64,000 bases of DNA from Cohnella algarum (GCF_016937515.1 NZ_JAFHKM010000002.1:1545001-1609000), one strand, 5' to 3'. Counted from the first letter of the stretch, positions 9,607 to 18,936 are shown. Notes: a model not told the origin generated them from the sequence alone. Made by a program: numbers and translations.

Positions 9607-9785
9607 TTGGATTTTATCCAATCGACGGAGCGAAAAACGAAAAAGCTTCGATCTAGAGTGGATTTTGTCCAACGAAGAACGGCCATTTCGGCCGAAATGA
9701 GCGAAACGGCCTCGCCAGATTGGACAAAATCCACCGAAGCTCAAGGATTTCGCGAAAATGCCGGTTTTGATTGGACAAAATCCAC
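9607..9785. repeat. Cluster of four interspersed 15-bp boxes (GTGGATTTTGTCCAA)
   Basis: The box occurs as TTGGATTTTATCCAA at 9607-9621, GTGGATTTTGTCCAA at 9658-9672, and in inverse orientation TTGGACAAAATCCAC at 9720-9734 and 9771-9785. Two copies point each way, about 50-60 bp apart. This pattern is typical of intergenic palindromic repeats in this bacterial group. No gene is visible between 9413 and 9861. Confidence 0.8.
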
Positions 9786-9861
9786 TGTAGCTCCGCCGCA
9801 CCGCGCTTCTCGATGAAGCTCTTCCGTCCGGATCCGGACAGAAATGCGCAAACAAGCCGAA

Positions 9862-10275
9862 CTATCGTTCCTCCAGAATTCCGCTCATTCTCACTTGCTC
9901 GATCATATGTCCGATATTTCCTTCGCCTGCATACAGGGACATATCGAAAAAGTCCCGATGCAAATCCGACCAATATAATTCATTCTCATCCCCGGACACC
10001 TGAACGTCGCGCATTAATTTGCCGGCGTACACTTCGACATAGCAATCTTGCAAATAGTAAGTAAAATCCATCAAGTGGCGCAGGACGATATCTTCCTTCG
10101 AAATGCCGGTCTCTTCGAACAGTTCCCGGTAAGCGGCGTCGATCCCCGATTCTCCGGGTTCGATTTTTCCGCCGACCAGGTTGCTTAGCCCCTTGTAGGG
10201 GTCTTTTAATCTTTTGCACATGAGCAAGCGGTCCATTTCGTTGTTGTAAACCATGAGAACATTATACCCTTGCAT
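9862..10275 (-). CDS. Nudix hydrolase (MutT-like)
   Basis: A 137-aa single-domain protein. The Nudix signature runs through GGKIEPGES and AYRELFEETGI (about residues 35-58), with all metal-binding glutamates present. It should hydrolyse a nucleoside diphosphate linked to another moiety, possibly an oxidised dNTP, in the cytoplasm; the substrate cannot be told from sequence. GGAGG lies 7 nt before the ATG. It stands alone between two repeat-rich gaps. Confidence 0.9.
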   Translation of the reverse strand: MQGYNVLMVYNNEMDRLLMCKRLKDPYKGLSNLVGGKIEPGESGIDAAYRELFEETGISKEDIVLRHLMDFTYYLQDCYVEVYAGKLMRDVQVSGDENELYWSDLHRDFFDMSLYAGEGNIGHMIEQVRMSGILEER

Positions 10276-10425
10276 GATGGACCTCCGTTTATTTTCTTAT
10301 GTATGTGTTTTATTCGCCGAATTCTAAAATCCTCCTTCGATCAGGCGCTCTTTGAACTTGCATCCGAGCTTCGAATCTTATACTCTTGTTGAAACGATGG
10401 CGATGGATATGAGGGGGCAGCAGCT

Positions 10426-10692
10426 TTGGAATGTAGAATCGGTTGCGCGGCTTGCTGTATCGTCATCTCGATCTCTTCCCCGATTCCCGGCATGCCCAGC
10501 GGCAAGCCGGCAGGCGTTCCCTGCGCGAACCTGACGCCAGACAGGCGCTGCGGCCTGTTCGGCAAGCCGGAACGCCCGGCCGTCTGCGGCAGCTTGCCGC
10601 CCTCTCCGGAGATGTGCGGATCGTCGAATGAGGAAGCCTTCGCGATTTTAAGCGAACTCGAACGGGCGACCCGGCCTGACGATGCGCGTTAG
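10426..10692 (+). CDS. YkgJ family cysteine-cluster protein
   Basis: An 88-aa protein starting at TTG, 8 nt behind GAGGGGG. Cysteines sit in CRIGCAACC, PCANL, RRCGLF and AVCG, followed by a Cys near EMCG. This is the zinc- or iron-binding pattern of the YkgJ family, and the ISSPIPGMP segment is also typical. The biochemical role of the family is not established. It is a free-standing gene. Confidence 0.8.
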   Translation: MECRIGCAACCIVISISSPIPGMPSGKPAGVPCANLTPDRRCGLFGKPERPAVCGSLPPSPEMCGSSNEEAFAILSELERATRPDDAR

Positions 10693-10708
10693 CCGCACTT
10701 CGCGAGCA

Positions 10709-10820
10709 AATAACGGTCCCCATACGCCGTTATTGGCGAATTTTCCCGCCTGATAAGCCAATAACGGCCCCGGGAGGCCGTATTGGCGAAAATATCCCCC
10801 GCCGCGAGCTAATAACAACC
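10709..10820. repeat. Second intergenic palindromic repeat cluster (GCCGTTATTGGCGAA type)
   Basis: About four alternating copies of one unit lie in this gap: TAACGG (10711), CGCCGTTATTGGCGAATTTT (10725-10744), GCCAATAACGGCCCC (10757-10771), GGCCGTATTGGCGAAAAT (10776-10793) and a decayed GCTAATAACAACC (10808-10820). The unit differs from the box at 9607-9785 but the arrangement is similar. Confidence 0.7.
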
Positions 10821-10829
10821 TCCGCTTCC

Positions 10830-11570
10830 CTACTCGTACAACCAGATCCCCGCTACCGTCATGACCGCCGGCAGCGCGGCTTCGTCCACCGGCACATCGT
10901 CAAACCAGCCGCCCACGGCCAGGTTGAGCACGAGGTAGAACGGCTGGTCGAAGGGCATGCCCGGCTCCAGACGGCGCTCGGCGAAGCAGTGCCCGTCGAC
11001 CAGCCAGCGGATGGAGCCGGCGTCCCATTCCAGCGCATAATCGCGGAATTGGTCGATGGCGCCGTTCTCGAACGCATAGGAAAACTCGTCGATGCTTTTG
11101 TTGTCCATATCCTTCCCGTAATGCAGCGTTCCGAGGACTTGCCGGGGCAAGCGGCCTCTCGCTTCCATGATATCGATCTCGCCGGAGGCGGGCCAAGGAC
11201 CGTAAGCCTGGTCCTGCGGCAACAGCCAGATGGCCGGCCATAGCCCCTGCCCGACCGGCAGCTTGGCGCGCACGACCAGCTTGCCGTTGCAAAAGGAAAG
11301 ATGGTCCCTCGTGTCCAGACGGGCCGAGGTATAGGCAAAGCTCCGCCCGTCCGTTTCGACGGTTTCGCGGCGGGCGCACAGGTTTAACCCGGATTCGTCG
11401 ATATACAGGTTGCCGGAATTCCCCGTATAAAACTGCCGCTCCCCGTTGCCCCAGCCCGGGCAGACCGGATTGCCGTCGTTATCGAGCAAATCGTTGCCCA
11501 GGCGAATGTTCCATGCGCTCAAATCGGCATGGCCGCCCGCAAAATCCTGCTGCCAAATCAGCTTGTTCAT
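10830..11570 (-). CDS. GH16 beta-glucanase without signal peptide
   Basis: A 246-aa GH16 catalytic domain alone, with the family active-site motif GEIDIMEARG (nucleophile and acid/base Glu) near residue 130. WPAIWLLPQD and the C-terminal FDQPFYLVLNLAVGG strand are also conserved. No signal peptide precedes it: the mature fold starts at MNKLIWQQDF. It is therefore probably cytoplasmic and may trim oligosaccharides brought in by the importer divergently encoded at 11719. The ATG at 11570 has GAAGGGAG upstream; the longer ATG at 11603 has none. Confidence 0.85.
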   Translation of the reverse strand: MNKLIWQQDFAGGHADLSAWNIRLGNDLLDNDGNPVCPGWGNGERQFYTGNSGNLYIDESGLNLCARRETVETDGRSFAYTSARLDTRDHLSFCNGKLVVRAKLPVGQGLWPAIWLLPQDQAYGPWPASGEIDIMEARGRLPRQVLGTLHYGKDMDNKSIDEFSYAFENGAIDQFRDYALEWDAGSIRWLVDGHCFAERRLEPGMPFDQPFYLVLNLAVGGWFDDVPVDEAALPAVMTVAGIWLYE

Positions 11571-11648
11571 CCTCTGCACGCTCCCTTCGTTTACCCTCAG
11601 CATACTTCATTTCCGCGCCCGGTCAAACGAATCCAAAAAAATGGGATA

Positions 11649-11684
11649 GGGTCAAAAATCATGGCCTTTTTTTCCTATGCCCCT
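11649..11684 (+). promoter_or_regulatory. Candidate operator ahead of the sugar importer
   Basis: GGTCAAAAATCATGGCC followed by TTTTTTTCC here resembles GACCAAAATGATTGTC followed by TCTTTTCACC at 18823-18850, upstream of the secreted GH16 gene. A shared site for the response regulator encoded at 17231 is a reasonable inference, but it rests on one pair of sequences. Confidence 0.35.
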
Positions 11685-11718
11685 TCTCTTACGATGAGAA
11701 AAGAAGGAGGCACGGAGC

Positions 11719-12639
11719 ATGCTTCAATCCAGGACAGGACAAATCAAAACCTTTTTCAGGCAGTGGCAGCTGCAAAGCATGGTCATCCCGGGCATTGTCT
11801 GGATGTTCATCTTCTGCTATATCCCCATGTTCTGGCTCATCATCGCCTTTATGGACTACAGCATCGCCAGGCCGATGCTGGAATCGCCCTTCGTCGGGCT
11901 GAAGCACTTCGAGGATTTCGCGACGGACGACCGCTTCTGGCGCTCGATCCGCAATACGCTGGGGATGAGCGCCATCAAGCTCGCGCTGGGCTTCCCCATT
12001 CCGATTTTGTTCGCCTTGCTGCTGAACGAAATCCGGAACGTTCGGTTCAAGCGCACGGTGCAGACCATTTCGTACCTGCCGCACTTTATCGCCTGGACGA
12101 TTTTCGGCGGCATTATCCTCAACTGGCTGGGCGAGGGCGGCGTAATCAACCAGCTGATGATGGGGCTGGGGCTTCAGGAGCGCGAAATTCTGTACAACAG
12201 CGACCCGAAGTACTTTTGGTGGACTATTTTTTTCTCCGATATTCTGAAAGAAACCGGCTGGAGCGCCATCATCTACATCGCGGCGATCACGAGCATCGAT
12301 CCGGGGCTGTACGAGGCGGCGGAGCTGGACGGGGCCAACCGCTGGCAGCGAATGTGGCATATCACCATTCAAAGCATCCGCCCCACGATCGCCATTCTGT
12401 TTATTCTGGCGGTCAGCGGGATGCTCGGCAGCAACTTCGAGCAAATCTTTATGCTGCAGAACAACATGAACCTGAGGATGGCGGAAAGCCTGGATTTGTA
12501 CATCTATAACATGGGCTTGGTATCCGGGCGCCATTCCTTCTCGACGGCCGTCCTGTTCGCCCGCTCGATCGTGGCGCTTGGGCTGCTGCTTCTGGCGAAC
12601 CAAACATCCAAAAAACTGACCGGCGACGGCATTTTCTGA
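11719..12639 (+). CDS. Sugar ABC transporter permease, LplB type
   Basis: A 306-aa inner-membrane subunit with six predicted helices (first near residues 22-45, VIPGIVWMFIFCYIPMFWL). The EAA loop that contacts the ATPase reads EAAELDGANRWQRMWHI near residue 200. AAGGAGG precedes the ATG. It forms an operon with a second permease and a binding protein. No ATPase is encoded nearby, as is usual for this subfamily, which shares an MsmX-type ATPase encoded elsewhere. Confidence 0.93.
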   Translation: MLQSRTGQIKTFFRQWQLQSMVIPGIVWMFIFCYIPMFWLIIAFMDYSIARPMLESPFVGLKHFEDFATDDRFWRSIRNTLGMSAIKLALGFPIPILFALLLNEIRNVRFKRTVQTISYLPHFIAWTIFGGIILNWLGEGGVINQLMMGLGLQEREILYNSDPKYFWWTIFFSDILKETGWSAIIYIAAITSIDPGLYEAAELDGANRWQRMWHITIQSIRPTIAILFILAVSGMLGSNFEQIFMLQNNMNLRMAESLDLYIYNMGLVSGRHSFSTAVLFARSIVALGLLLLANQTSKKLTGDGIF

Positions 12640-12658
12640 TCGGGGAGGCGGCGGATCC

Positions 12659-13543
12659 ATGAACATACGCAGAACGTATCGGCGCATCGGAGCCTTCGAG
12701 GTCTGCAATACCCTGCTGATGCTGGCCGTTTGCTTTATCACGCTGTACCCGATGTGGTTCGTCTTCATCAACTCGCTCAATTCGCCGGAGCAGGCGCTGC
12801 TCGGCACGGTCAACTGGTTTCCGAAGGAATGGTCGCTGGCCAGCTACAGCGTCGTGTTCAACGACAAAAGCCTGATGAACGGCTTTTATATCACGACTCT
12901 GCGCACCGTGATCGGAACCGCGGCGCACGTGCTGTTCACCGCCATCGTGGCTTACGGCATGAGCAAGACCCATTTGATCGGCCGCAAAGTGTACATGAAA
13001 ATCGCCTTGATCACGATGCTGTTCTCGGGCGGGCTGATTCCCACGTTTATCCTGATGACCAAGCTGGGCCTGTACGACAACTTTTTGGTCTTCATCATTC
13101 CGGCGATGTACACGTTTTTCAATATGGTCATTTTCATGAGCTTTTTTCGCACCATCCCCGAAAGCCTGGAGGAATCCGCAAAGGTGGACGGGGCTTCGGA
13201 CTACGGGGTCCTGTTCAAAATCGTCCTGCCCAACAGCATGGCCGTGATCGCCACCATTTCGCTTTTTTCGGCCGTTTACCACTGGAACGATTATTACCAG
13301 GGCGTCATCTACATCTACTCGCAGGAGAAGCTGCCGCTGCAAACCATTTTGTATAAAATCATTGCGGAGAACTCCATGTCGTTCATGCAGCAGCAAGCGA
13401 TGGCGCAGTTCGGCGCGAGATTGCCCGGCAATTCCATCAAGTTCGCCTCCATGATGGTGGCCACCCTGCCTATACTGGCGTTCTATCCCTTTATTCAGCG
13501 CTATCTCGTCAAAGGCGTGATGATCGGCGCCATTAAAGGGTAA
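12659..13543 (+). CDS. Sugar ABC transporter permease, LplC type
   Basis: A 294-aa partner permease with six membrane segments. The EAA loop reads EESAKVDGASDYGVLFKIV near residue 175. It ends in the family-typical KGVMIGAIKG. GGGGAGG lies ahead of the ATG and only 19 bp separate it from the first permease, so the two are translated from one message. Confidence 0.93.
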   Translation: MNIRRTYRRIGAFEVCNTLLMLAVCFITLYPMWFVFINSLNSPEQALLGTVNWFPKEWSLASYSVVFNDKSLMNGFYITTLRTVIGTAAHVLFTAIVAYGMSKTHLIGRKVYMKIALITMLFSGGLIPTFILMTKLGLYDNFLVFIIPAMYTFFNMVIFMSFFRTIPESLEESAKVDGASDYGVLFKIVLPNSMAVIATISLFSAVYHWNDYYQGVIYIYSQEKLPLQTILYKIIAENSMSFMQQQAMAQFGARLPGNSIKFASMMVATLPILAFYPFIQRYLVKGVMIGAIKG

Positions 13544-13573
13544 GCAATAGACAAACGAAAGGATGATCATGGA

Positions 13574-15238
13574 ATGAAAAGCAACTCCGTCAAGCAATGG
13601 ATGGCCGTCGCGATGGCCGTCGTCCTGATGCTGGGCTTGGCCGCGTGCACCGGGTCCGGGTCCAACGAAAGCACACCGAGCCCGCAGCCGTCGGGCAGCT
13701 CGCAGCAGCCCTCGGGCGAAGCGTCGCCGAACCCCGACGAACCCGGATGGAAGCTGGATACCAGCCCCGTGGATTTGACCTGGTTCGTAGGCGCCAACTG
13801 GTACGCCCATTCCTGGGGGGAAAGCCTGGCCTCCAAGTACGTCACGGAAAAAACGGGCGTCAACGTCAAGCTGGAAGTCCCCTCCGGCGAAGCGAACGAG
13901 CAGATCACGCTGATGATGACCTCCGGCAAGCTGCCGGACCTGATTACGCTGGGCTCGTGGGAAAACGCTGTCAAAAAGCTGTGGGAAGGCGATCACGTAT
14001 ATGCCCTGAACGAATTGGCGGACCAGTACGATCCCTACTTCTTCAAGGTGGCGGGCGACGGCGCGCTGAAGTGGTATCGCCAGGAAAACGGCAACACGTA
14101 CGGCGTTCCGAACGATTCCTACAGCCCAAGCCTGATGCGCGAAACCGGCATTTCGGCCGCCAACCAGACCTTCCTGGTGCGCAAAGACCTGTATGAGGAC
14201 ATGGGCAAGCCGGACTTGACCACCCCGGAGGGCTTCCTGAACGCGCTTCAAGTGCTGAAGGATCAGTATTCCGAGTACAAGGGCCAGCCCATCAGCCCCT
14301 TCTTCGCGCAGGGGAACGTGCCTTACGGGATGACCGAGTACCTGCAAAACCTGCTGGCCGTTCCGCACGAGAAGGACGGCAAAGTGTACGACCGCATGAC
14401 CGATCCGGATTATATCGCCTGGCTGAAAACGTTCCGAACCGCTTACGAGCGCGGGCTGATCAACGTGGATTTCCTGGTCGATTCCGATACCCAGGTCGAG
14501 GAAAAAACGAACAACGCCCGCTATTTTATGATGATTCGCGAGTGGACGGGAATGACGGCCGTCAACCCGATGCTGGCGGCAAGCGGCAACCCCGATTCGT
14601 ACTACATCGCCGTGGACGGACCGCAGAATAGCAACGGCGACAGCGCCAAGCTGTTCCCCGGCAACATGGACGGCTGGATGGTGACGATGATCAGCAAAAC
14701 CACGAAAAACCCGGAACGGGCCATCCGCTTCTTGTCCTATCTGGCAAGCGAAGAAGGCCAAAGGGATTTGTTCCTCGGCAAGGAAGGCGAAACGTGGGAC
14801 ATGGCGGACGGAAAGCCGCAATTGAAGGCTGAAATGGTGCAGCTGCTCGAAACCGATATCGAGAAGCTGGAAAAGGAATACGGCATCGTCGACACCTACT
14901 GGATGATGCGAAACCCGGTCCTCGTCAACCAGTGGAGACCGGAGAAAGCTTCGGTTATCAAGCAGATGGAGGACTTCGCCAACGGGCAGGCCGATATCGA
15001 CGGCGGCATTTACAAGGGCCTGGATCCGCTGGGCGACTCCGACGCGGCGGTAGCCTGGTCGCGAATCTCGCAAAATTGGGAGGAAGTGCTGCCCGAGCTC
15101 ATTACCGCCAAGGACGAAGCGGCCTTCGATAAAATCTTCGAGAGTTTTCTTGCCCGCCGCCAGGAATACGGCTTCGACAAGGTGATGGAATACCGTCAAG
15201 CCGAACTGGACGCGCGCAAAGCCAAAATGGCGGAGTAA
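13574..15238 (+). CDS. Extracellular sugar-binding lipoprotein, LplA type
   Basis: A 554-aa solute-binding protein. The signal ends in a lipobox (LGLAAC, Cys near residue 25), followed by a Ser/Pro/Gly-rich spacer that tethers the binding domain to the membrane. The length and motifs such as YGVPNDSY fit the large LplA group that accepts oligosaccharides. Given the glucanases on both sides, a beta-1,3- or alpha-1,3-gluco-oligosaccharide is a plausible ligand (inference). Confidence 0.92.
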   Translation: MKSNSVKQWMAVAMAVVLMLGLAACTGSGSNESTPSPQPSGSSQQPSGEASPNPDEPGWKLDTSPVDLTWFVGANWYAHSWGESLASKYVTEKTGVNVKLEVPSGEANEQITLMMTSGKLPDLITLGSWENAVKKLWEGDHVYALNELADQYDPYFFKVAGDGALKWYRQENGNTYGVPNDSYSPSLMRETGISAANQTFLVRKDLYEDMGKPDLTTPEGFLNALQVLKDQYSEYKGQPISPFFAQGNVPYGMTEYLQNLLAVPHEKDGKVYDRMTDPDYIAWLKTFRTAYERGLINVDFLVDSDTQVEEKTNNARYFMMIREWTGMTAVNPMLAASGNPDSYYIAVDGPQNSNGDSAKLFPGNMDGWMVTMISKTTKNPERAIRFLSYLASEEGQRDLFLGKEGETWDMADGKPQLKAEMVQLLETDIEKLEKEYGIVDTYWMMRNPVLVNQWRPEKASVIKQMEDFANGQADIDGGIYKGLDPLGDSDAAVAWSRISQNWEEVLPELITAKDEAAFDKIFESFLARRQEYGFDKVMEYRQAELDARKAKMAE

Positions 15239-15388
15239 CCCTGCCTATATCCCGATTGCTGCCGGCCGCCGATAGGGCGGCCGGTGTCCCTGCTTTTTCG
15301 GTCCGGAAGGTTTTGGCCGCAACGCCCGGTTACCCGCCAGCCGGTTTGTAATATATGGTATATTACAGAGGTGGGGAGGGCGTTTGCC

Positions 15389-17227
15389 ATGAACGTTTTG
15401 CTGACGAAAACGAGGAAGCTTTACCGCAATGCCCGCATCTCGCAAAAGCTGTTTCTGGCCTTCAGCCTGGCGATTGCCATCCCGGCCATTCTGGTCTCCT
15501 TTTTATTTATCCGCACGCAGGAAGTTCAGTTGTACGAGGAGGCGATGGCGGCCGGAAACAGCCATGTCTCGCGGTTGAACGAGCAGCTGCGCAACCGGAT
15601 GGACATGATTGAAAACGCTTCCTCTACGGCGCTGACGCAGAAGGCGTTCGTGGATTTTATCCACTCCAACATGCGCGGGGACGGCCTGGGGCTGGTGAAA
15701 TTCCGGCAGAACCAGTTCGAGCAGATGCACAACATTATTCAGAGCAACGAGATGATCAGCCAGCTCAGCTTTTATGTCGACAACCCGAACCTGCATGAAA
15801 TCTGGCCCGAAATCTATCATTACGACAGGTTTTGGCCGCAGGATTACTGGGCGGAGCTTCGGGAGGAGGGCGGCTCGGCCTACCGCTTGTTCGCTTTCAA
15901 GGACGGCGAGCATACGCTGTCCTACTACCGGCTGGTCCGCCTTCAGGGCCAGCAGATCAAGCGCCCCAGCATTATGGAAATTCGGGTGGAGCACGAGGCG
16001 TTGTTCGGCGACCTGCTGGAGGAGAGCGAGGGAGACTTCTTTTCGGTCGTAATGGAGGGAACGAATCCATCCCGTTATATATACAACCCGGAGCATGCGT
16101 TTGCCCGGAACGCCGGGGAGGCGCTGAACGACATCCTCGACCGCGTTCACCGGGAGCTGGACGTGCTTCAGCAGAACAGCCCCATCAAGGTCAGGGCGGG
16201 CGATCATGCTTACTATGCGCTGTACCGCTACATCGCCCCGCTGAACGCTTATGTGGTGGACATTGCCTCGCATGACGCGCTGATGAAGGGCCCGCGCAGC
16301 TGGTACGGACTGGTGTTGGCGATTACCTTTTGCGTGCTGCTGCTGATCATGCTGCTCGTGTCGCACACGACGCGGCGCATGTTCCGCCGGTTGGACAGCG
16401 TGCTGGTTTCGATGCGCCAGGTGCGAAAAGGCCGGCTGGACGCGAAGATCGATACCGGCCTGGGCGAAAATGAAATCGGCGACGAGATCGACGAGGTGGC
16501 CGTGAGCTACAACAACATGCTTGACGAAATCCAACGCCTGATGACGCAGGTGGTCGATAAGCAGCTGATCGCCAAAAACGCGCAGCTGCACTCGCTGCAT
16601 TCGCAGATCAATTCGCATTTTTTGTACAACGCGTTGGAATCGATCCGGATGAAGGCGGAAGTTCAGCGGCAGCCCGCCATCGCCGATGCGCTGGTGTCGT
16701 TAGGCTCGCTGCTGCGATACAGCATGCAGTGGCGCAGCGATACCGTCGCCCTCCGCGAGGAGCTGGCCAACATCCGGAGCTATATCCGGTTCGTCAACTT
16801 TATGGAAGGCGGCAGCATCGAGCTTGCGGCGGATCTTCCCGAGGAGGTGCTTCGGTATGCCATTCCGAAAATGTGTTTGCAGCCCATCGTCGAAAACGCC
16901 GTTCACCACGCGGCGCCCTCGGGCGGCAGCGTACGCATCCGAATCGCCGTGCGGGTAGAGAACGACAGCCGGTTGCTCATCGAGGTCCGGGACGACGGCG
17001 CGGGCGTCGATCCGGAGATCCTTTCCCGCCTGCAAGCCGTGCTGCAGGGCGACTCGGATACGCCGATCGTCGCCGGCAACAACGGACTGGGCCTGGAGAA
17101 CGTGCATAAACGCCTGCAGCTTCATTACGGCAAGGGCTGCGGCCTTTGGATCGACAGCGTACAGGGCTCCTATACCTGCGTGACGATACGCTTGCCTTGG
17201 GAAAATGCGAACCTGGGAGGATGGTAG
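15389..17227 (+). CDS. Sensor histidine kinase, YesM type
   Basis: A 612-aa membrane kinase starting at the ATG at 15389 behind GGGGAGGG. Membrane helices lie near residues 17-37 and 300-325 and flank an extracellular sensor. A HAMP linker follows. The phospho-acceptor His is in SQINSHFLYNALESIRM, and PIVENAVHH and GLGLENVHKR belong to the ATP domain. It lies between the transporter operon and its cognate regulator, 3 bp from the latter. Confidence 0.93.
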   Translation: MNVLLTKTRKLYRNARISQKLFLAFSLAIAIPAILVSFLFIRTQEVQLYEEAMAAGNSHVSRLNEQLRNRMDMIENASSTALTQKAFVDFIHSNMRGDGLGLVKFRQNQFEQMHNIIQSNEMISQLSFYVDNPNLHEIWPEIYHYDRFWPQDYWAELREEGGSAYRLFAFKDGEHTLSYYRLVRLQGQQIKRPSIMEIRVEHEALFGDLLEESEGDFFSVVMEGTNPSRYIYNPEHAFARNAGEALNDILDRVHRELDVLQQNSPIKVRAGDHAYYALYRYIAPLNAYVVDIASHDALMKGPRSWYGLVLAITFCVLLLIMLLVSHTTRRMFRRLDSVLVSMRQVRKGRLDAKIDTGLGENEIGDEIDEVAVSYNNMLDEIQRLMTQVVDKQLIAKNAQLHSLHSQINSHFLYNALESIRMKAEVQRQPAIADALVSLGSLLRYSMQWRSDTVALREELANIRSYIRFVNFMEGGSIELAADLPEEVLRYAIPKMCLQPIVENAVHHAAPSGGSVRIRIAVRVENDSRLLIEVRDDGAGVDPEILSRLQAVLQGDSDTPIVAGNNGLGLENVHKRLQLHYGKGCGLWIDSVQGSYTCVTIRLPWENANLGGW

Positions 17228-17230
17228 AAC

Positions 17231-18802
17231 ATGATCAATCTTCTGATTGTGGACGATCAAAAGCACATCCGCGACGGCCTGCAGGCGATGCTGCGCCAAT
17301 TTCCTCTGCAGCTGGACAACATTTACTGCGCCGCCAGCGGAATCGAGGCGTTGCAATTGCTGCGTCAGACCGGCATCCAGCTCGTCATTACCGATATCCG
17401 AATGCCGGATATGGACGGGCTGGCGCTAATGGCGCAAACCCGAGAAGAACGCCTCAAAGTCGATTACCTGATTATAAGCGGCTACGGCGATTTTGCCTAT
17501 GCGCAAAAAGCCATCGAGCTCGGGGCCAAGGGCTACCTGCTCAAGCCCGTGAAACGGGAGGATCTGCAAGCCGCGGTCGAGCATGCCTGGCAGGAGATCC
17601 GGACGCGGCAGGCGCTCTCGCGCAATATGAAGCATTTCTCCCGCCGCGCCCAGGAGACCGACCGCAAAGAGCTGCGCATGTTCATGCAGGGCGCGGCAAA
17701 CGATGAGGCGTGGGTCCTTCAGACCCAGCGGCAGCATCCGGAGCTGTGGCGGAACTACCGCCTGTTCCTGCTCCGGGAGAAACGATGGATCAACCAGCCG
17801 GGGGCCAGCAGCGCCCACGGCATGGAGTCCATTGCCTACCGGGTTTACGGCAGGCGGGGGTGCCTCTGCCTGCAGCACCGCCCGTACCTGATCCTCGCGG
17901 TGGACGCGGCCGCAGATCCGGACGCTTTGCCCGCCGCGCTCGAAGCCGCGCAAATTGACGCGATTGCGGCGATAACCGGCCCGCAGCAAGGCTTGAAGGC
18001 GCTGCCGGACAGTTACGCGCAAGCGCTGGAGCTGTACCGCCACAGTTACCTGTTCCCGGATAAGCGCAGCATCCTGCCGCCGCATATCGAGCGGCTGGAG
18101 CAGCAGTGGCAGCTTCCCTATGAGGAGCTGTACGCCCTGTTCCAGCTGATCGGCACCAAAAACAGCGGCAAAATCGCCCAAGGGATTTCCATGTTGTTCC
18201 ACAAGGACGTGCTGCAGCGCTACCACATCCGCTACACGCAGCAGCTATGCCGCGCCGCGGTGGAGATGCTGGAGGAATATGAGCGCGTAATCCGTCCCTA
18301 CATGGGGGAAGAAGCGCTGGATATCGAGTGCTTGCGCAATTTGTTCGATTATTCGGGCATTCGCGATTATATCCAGGCGCTGCAGCAGCAGCTGCTTCGG
18401 CTGAACCAGTTTTATTACGAATATAAGTGCAGCTATCGCAACTCGCAGGACTTGAAGGAAGCCATCCGCTTTATCCACGAAAGTTATCATAAGCCGCTGG
18501 ACCTGGCGATGGTATCCAACCACGTGTCTTTGAATTATGCCTATTTTTCCAACCTGTTCAAGAAAAATATCGGCAAAGGCTTTGCCGAATACCTTCGCGA
18601 CGTGCGCCTGGATAAAGCCCGGCGGCTGCTGGCCGAAACCGAATACAAGATCGTCGAGATCGCCGCCATGGTCGGGTACGAAAGCTACAAAAGCTTTACC
18701 CGGGCGTTTCGGGACGTGATGAACATGCAGCCGACGGAGTACCGGCAGCTGATGCGGCAGAAGGAGGAAAGCGAGGAGAAATATCGGGATACGGCGCTAT
18801 AA
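17231..18802 (+). CDS. AraC-type response regulator (YesN-like)
   Basis: A 523-aa regulator. The receiver (residues 1-120) has the DDQ acidic pair, the phospho-acceptor Asp in LVITDIRMPD and the Lys in YLLKPVKRED. A long variable region follows, then two AraC helix-turn-helix units (about 410-510; VSNHVSLNYAYFSNLFKK and IVEIAAMVGYESYKSFTRAF). It should respond to the kinase before it and act on the importer operon and/or the GH16 gene behind it. Confidence 0.93.
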   Translation: MINLLIVDDQKHIRDGLQAMLRQFPLQLDNIYCAASGIEALQLLRQTGIQLVITDIRMPDMDGLALMAQTREERLKVDYLIISGYGDFAYAQKAIELGAKGYLLKPVKREDLQAAVEHAWQEIRTRQALSRNMKHFSRRAQETDRKELRMFMQGAANDEAWVLQTQRQHPELWRNYRLFLLREKRWINQPGASSAHGMESIAYRVYGRRGCLCLQHRPYLILAVDAAADPDALPAALEAAQIDAIAAITGPQQGLKALPDSYAQALELYRHSYLFPDKRSILPPHIERLEQQWQLPYEELYALFQLIGTKNSGKIAQGISMLFHKDVLQRYHIRYTQQLCRAAVEMLEEYERVIRPYMGEEALDIECLRNLFDYSGIRDYIQALQQQLLRLNQFYYEYKCSYRNSQDLKEAIRFIHESYHKPLDLAMVSNHVSLNYAYFSNLFKKNIGKGFAEYLRDVRLDKARRLLAETEYKIVEIAAMVGYESYKSFTRAFRDVMNMQPTEYRQLMRQKEESEEKYRDTAL

Positions 18803-18885
18803 AAGCCAAAAAATTGGGGCAAGACCAAAATGATTGTCTCTTTTCACCCGATCGATCCTTTCGATAGAATAAAGGTGATCTTCCG

Positions 18886-18899
18886 TGTAAGCGGTTTCC
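18886..18899 (+). promoter_or_regulatory. Candidate cre site (CcpA) before the GH16 gene
   Basis: TGTAAGCGGTTTCC closely matches the catabolite-responsive element consensus TGNNARCGNWWWCA. It lies about 40 bp upstream of the ribosome site, just downstream of a TTTCAC/TAGAAT promoter-like pair (-10 at 18865-18870, spacing 17). Binding here would act as a roadblock under rich carbon supply. Confidence 0.55.
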
Positions 18900-18936
18900 T
18901 CTATTGCCATTTATTTTATCGAAGGAGGCAAGGATG

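Noticed and set aside
9512..9785. CRISPR array
   Set aside because: Units are 10 or 15 bp, spacers are absent or irregular, orientation alternates, and no cas gene is present.
12449..15199. Long minus-strand ORF (916 codons) opposite the transporter operon
   Set aside because: Codon-bias shadow; covers three well-supported genes and starts inside the binding-protein gene.
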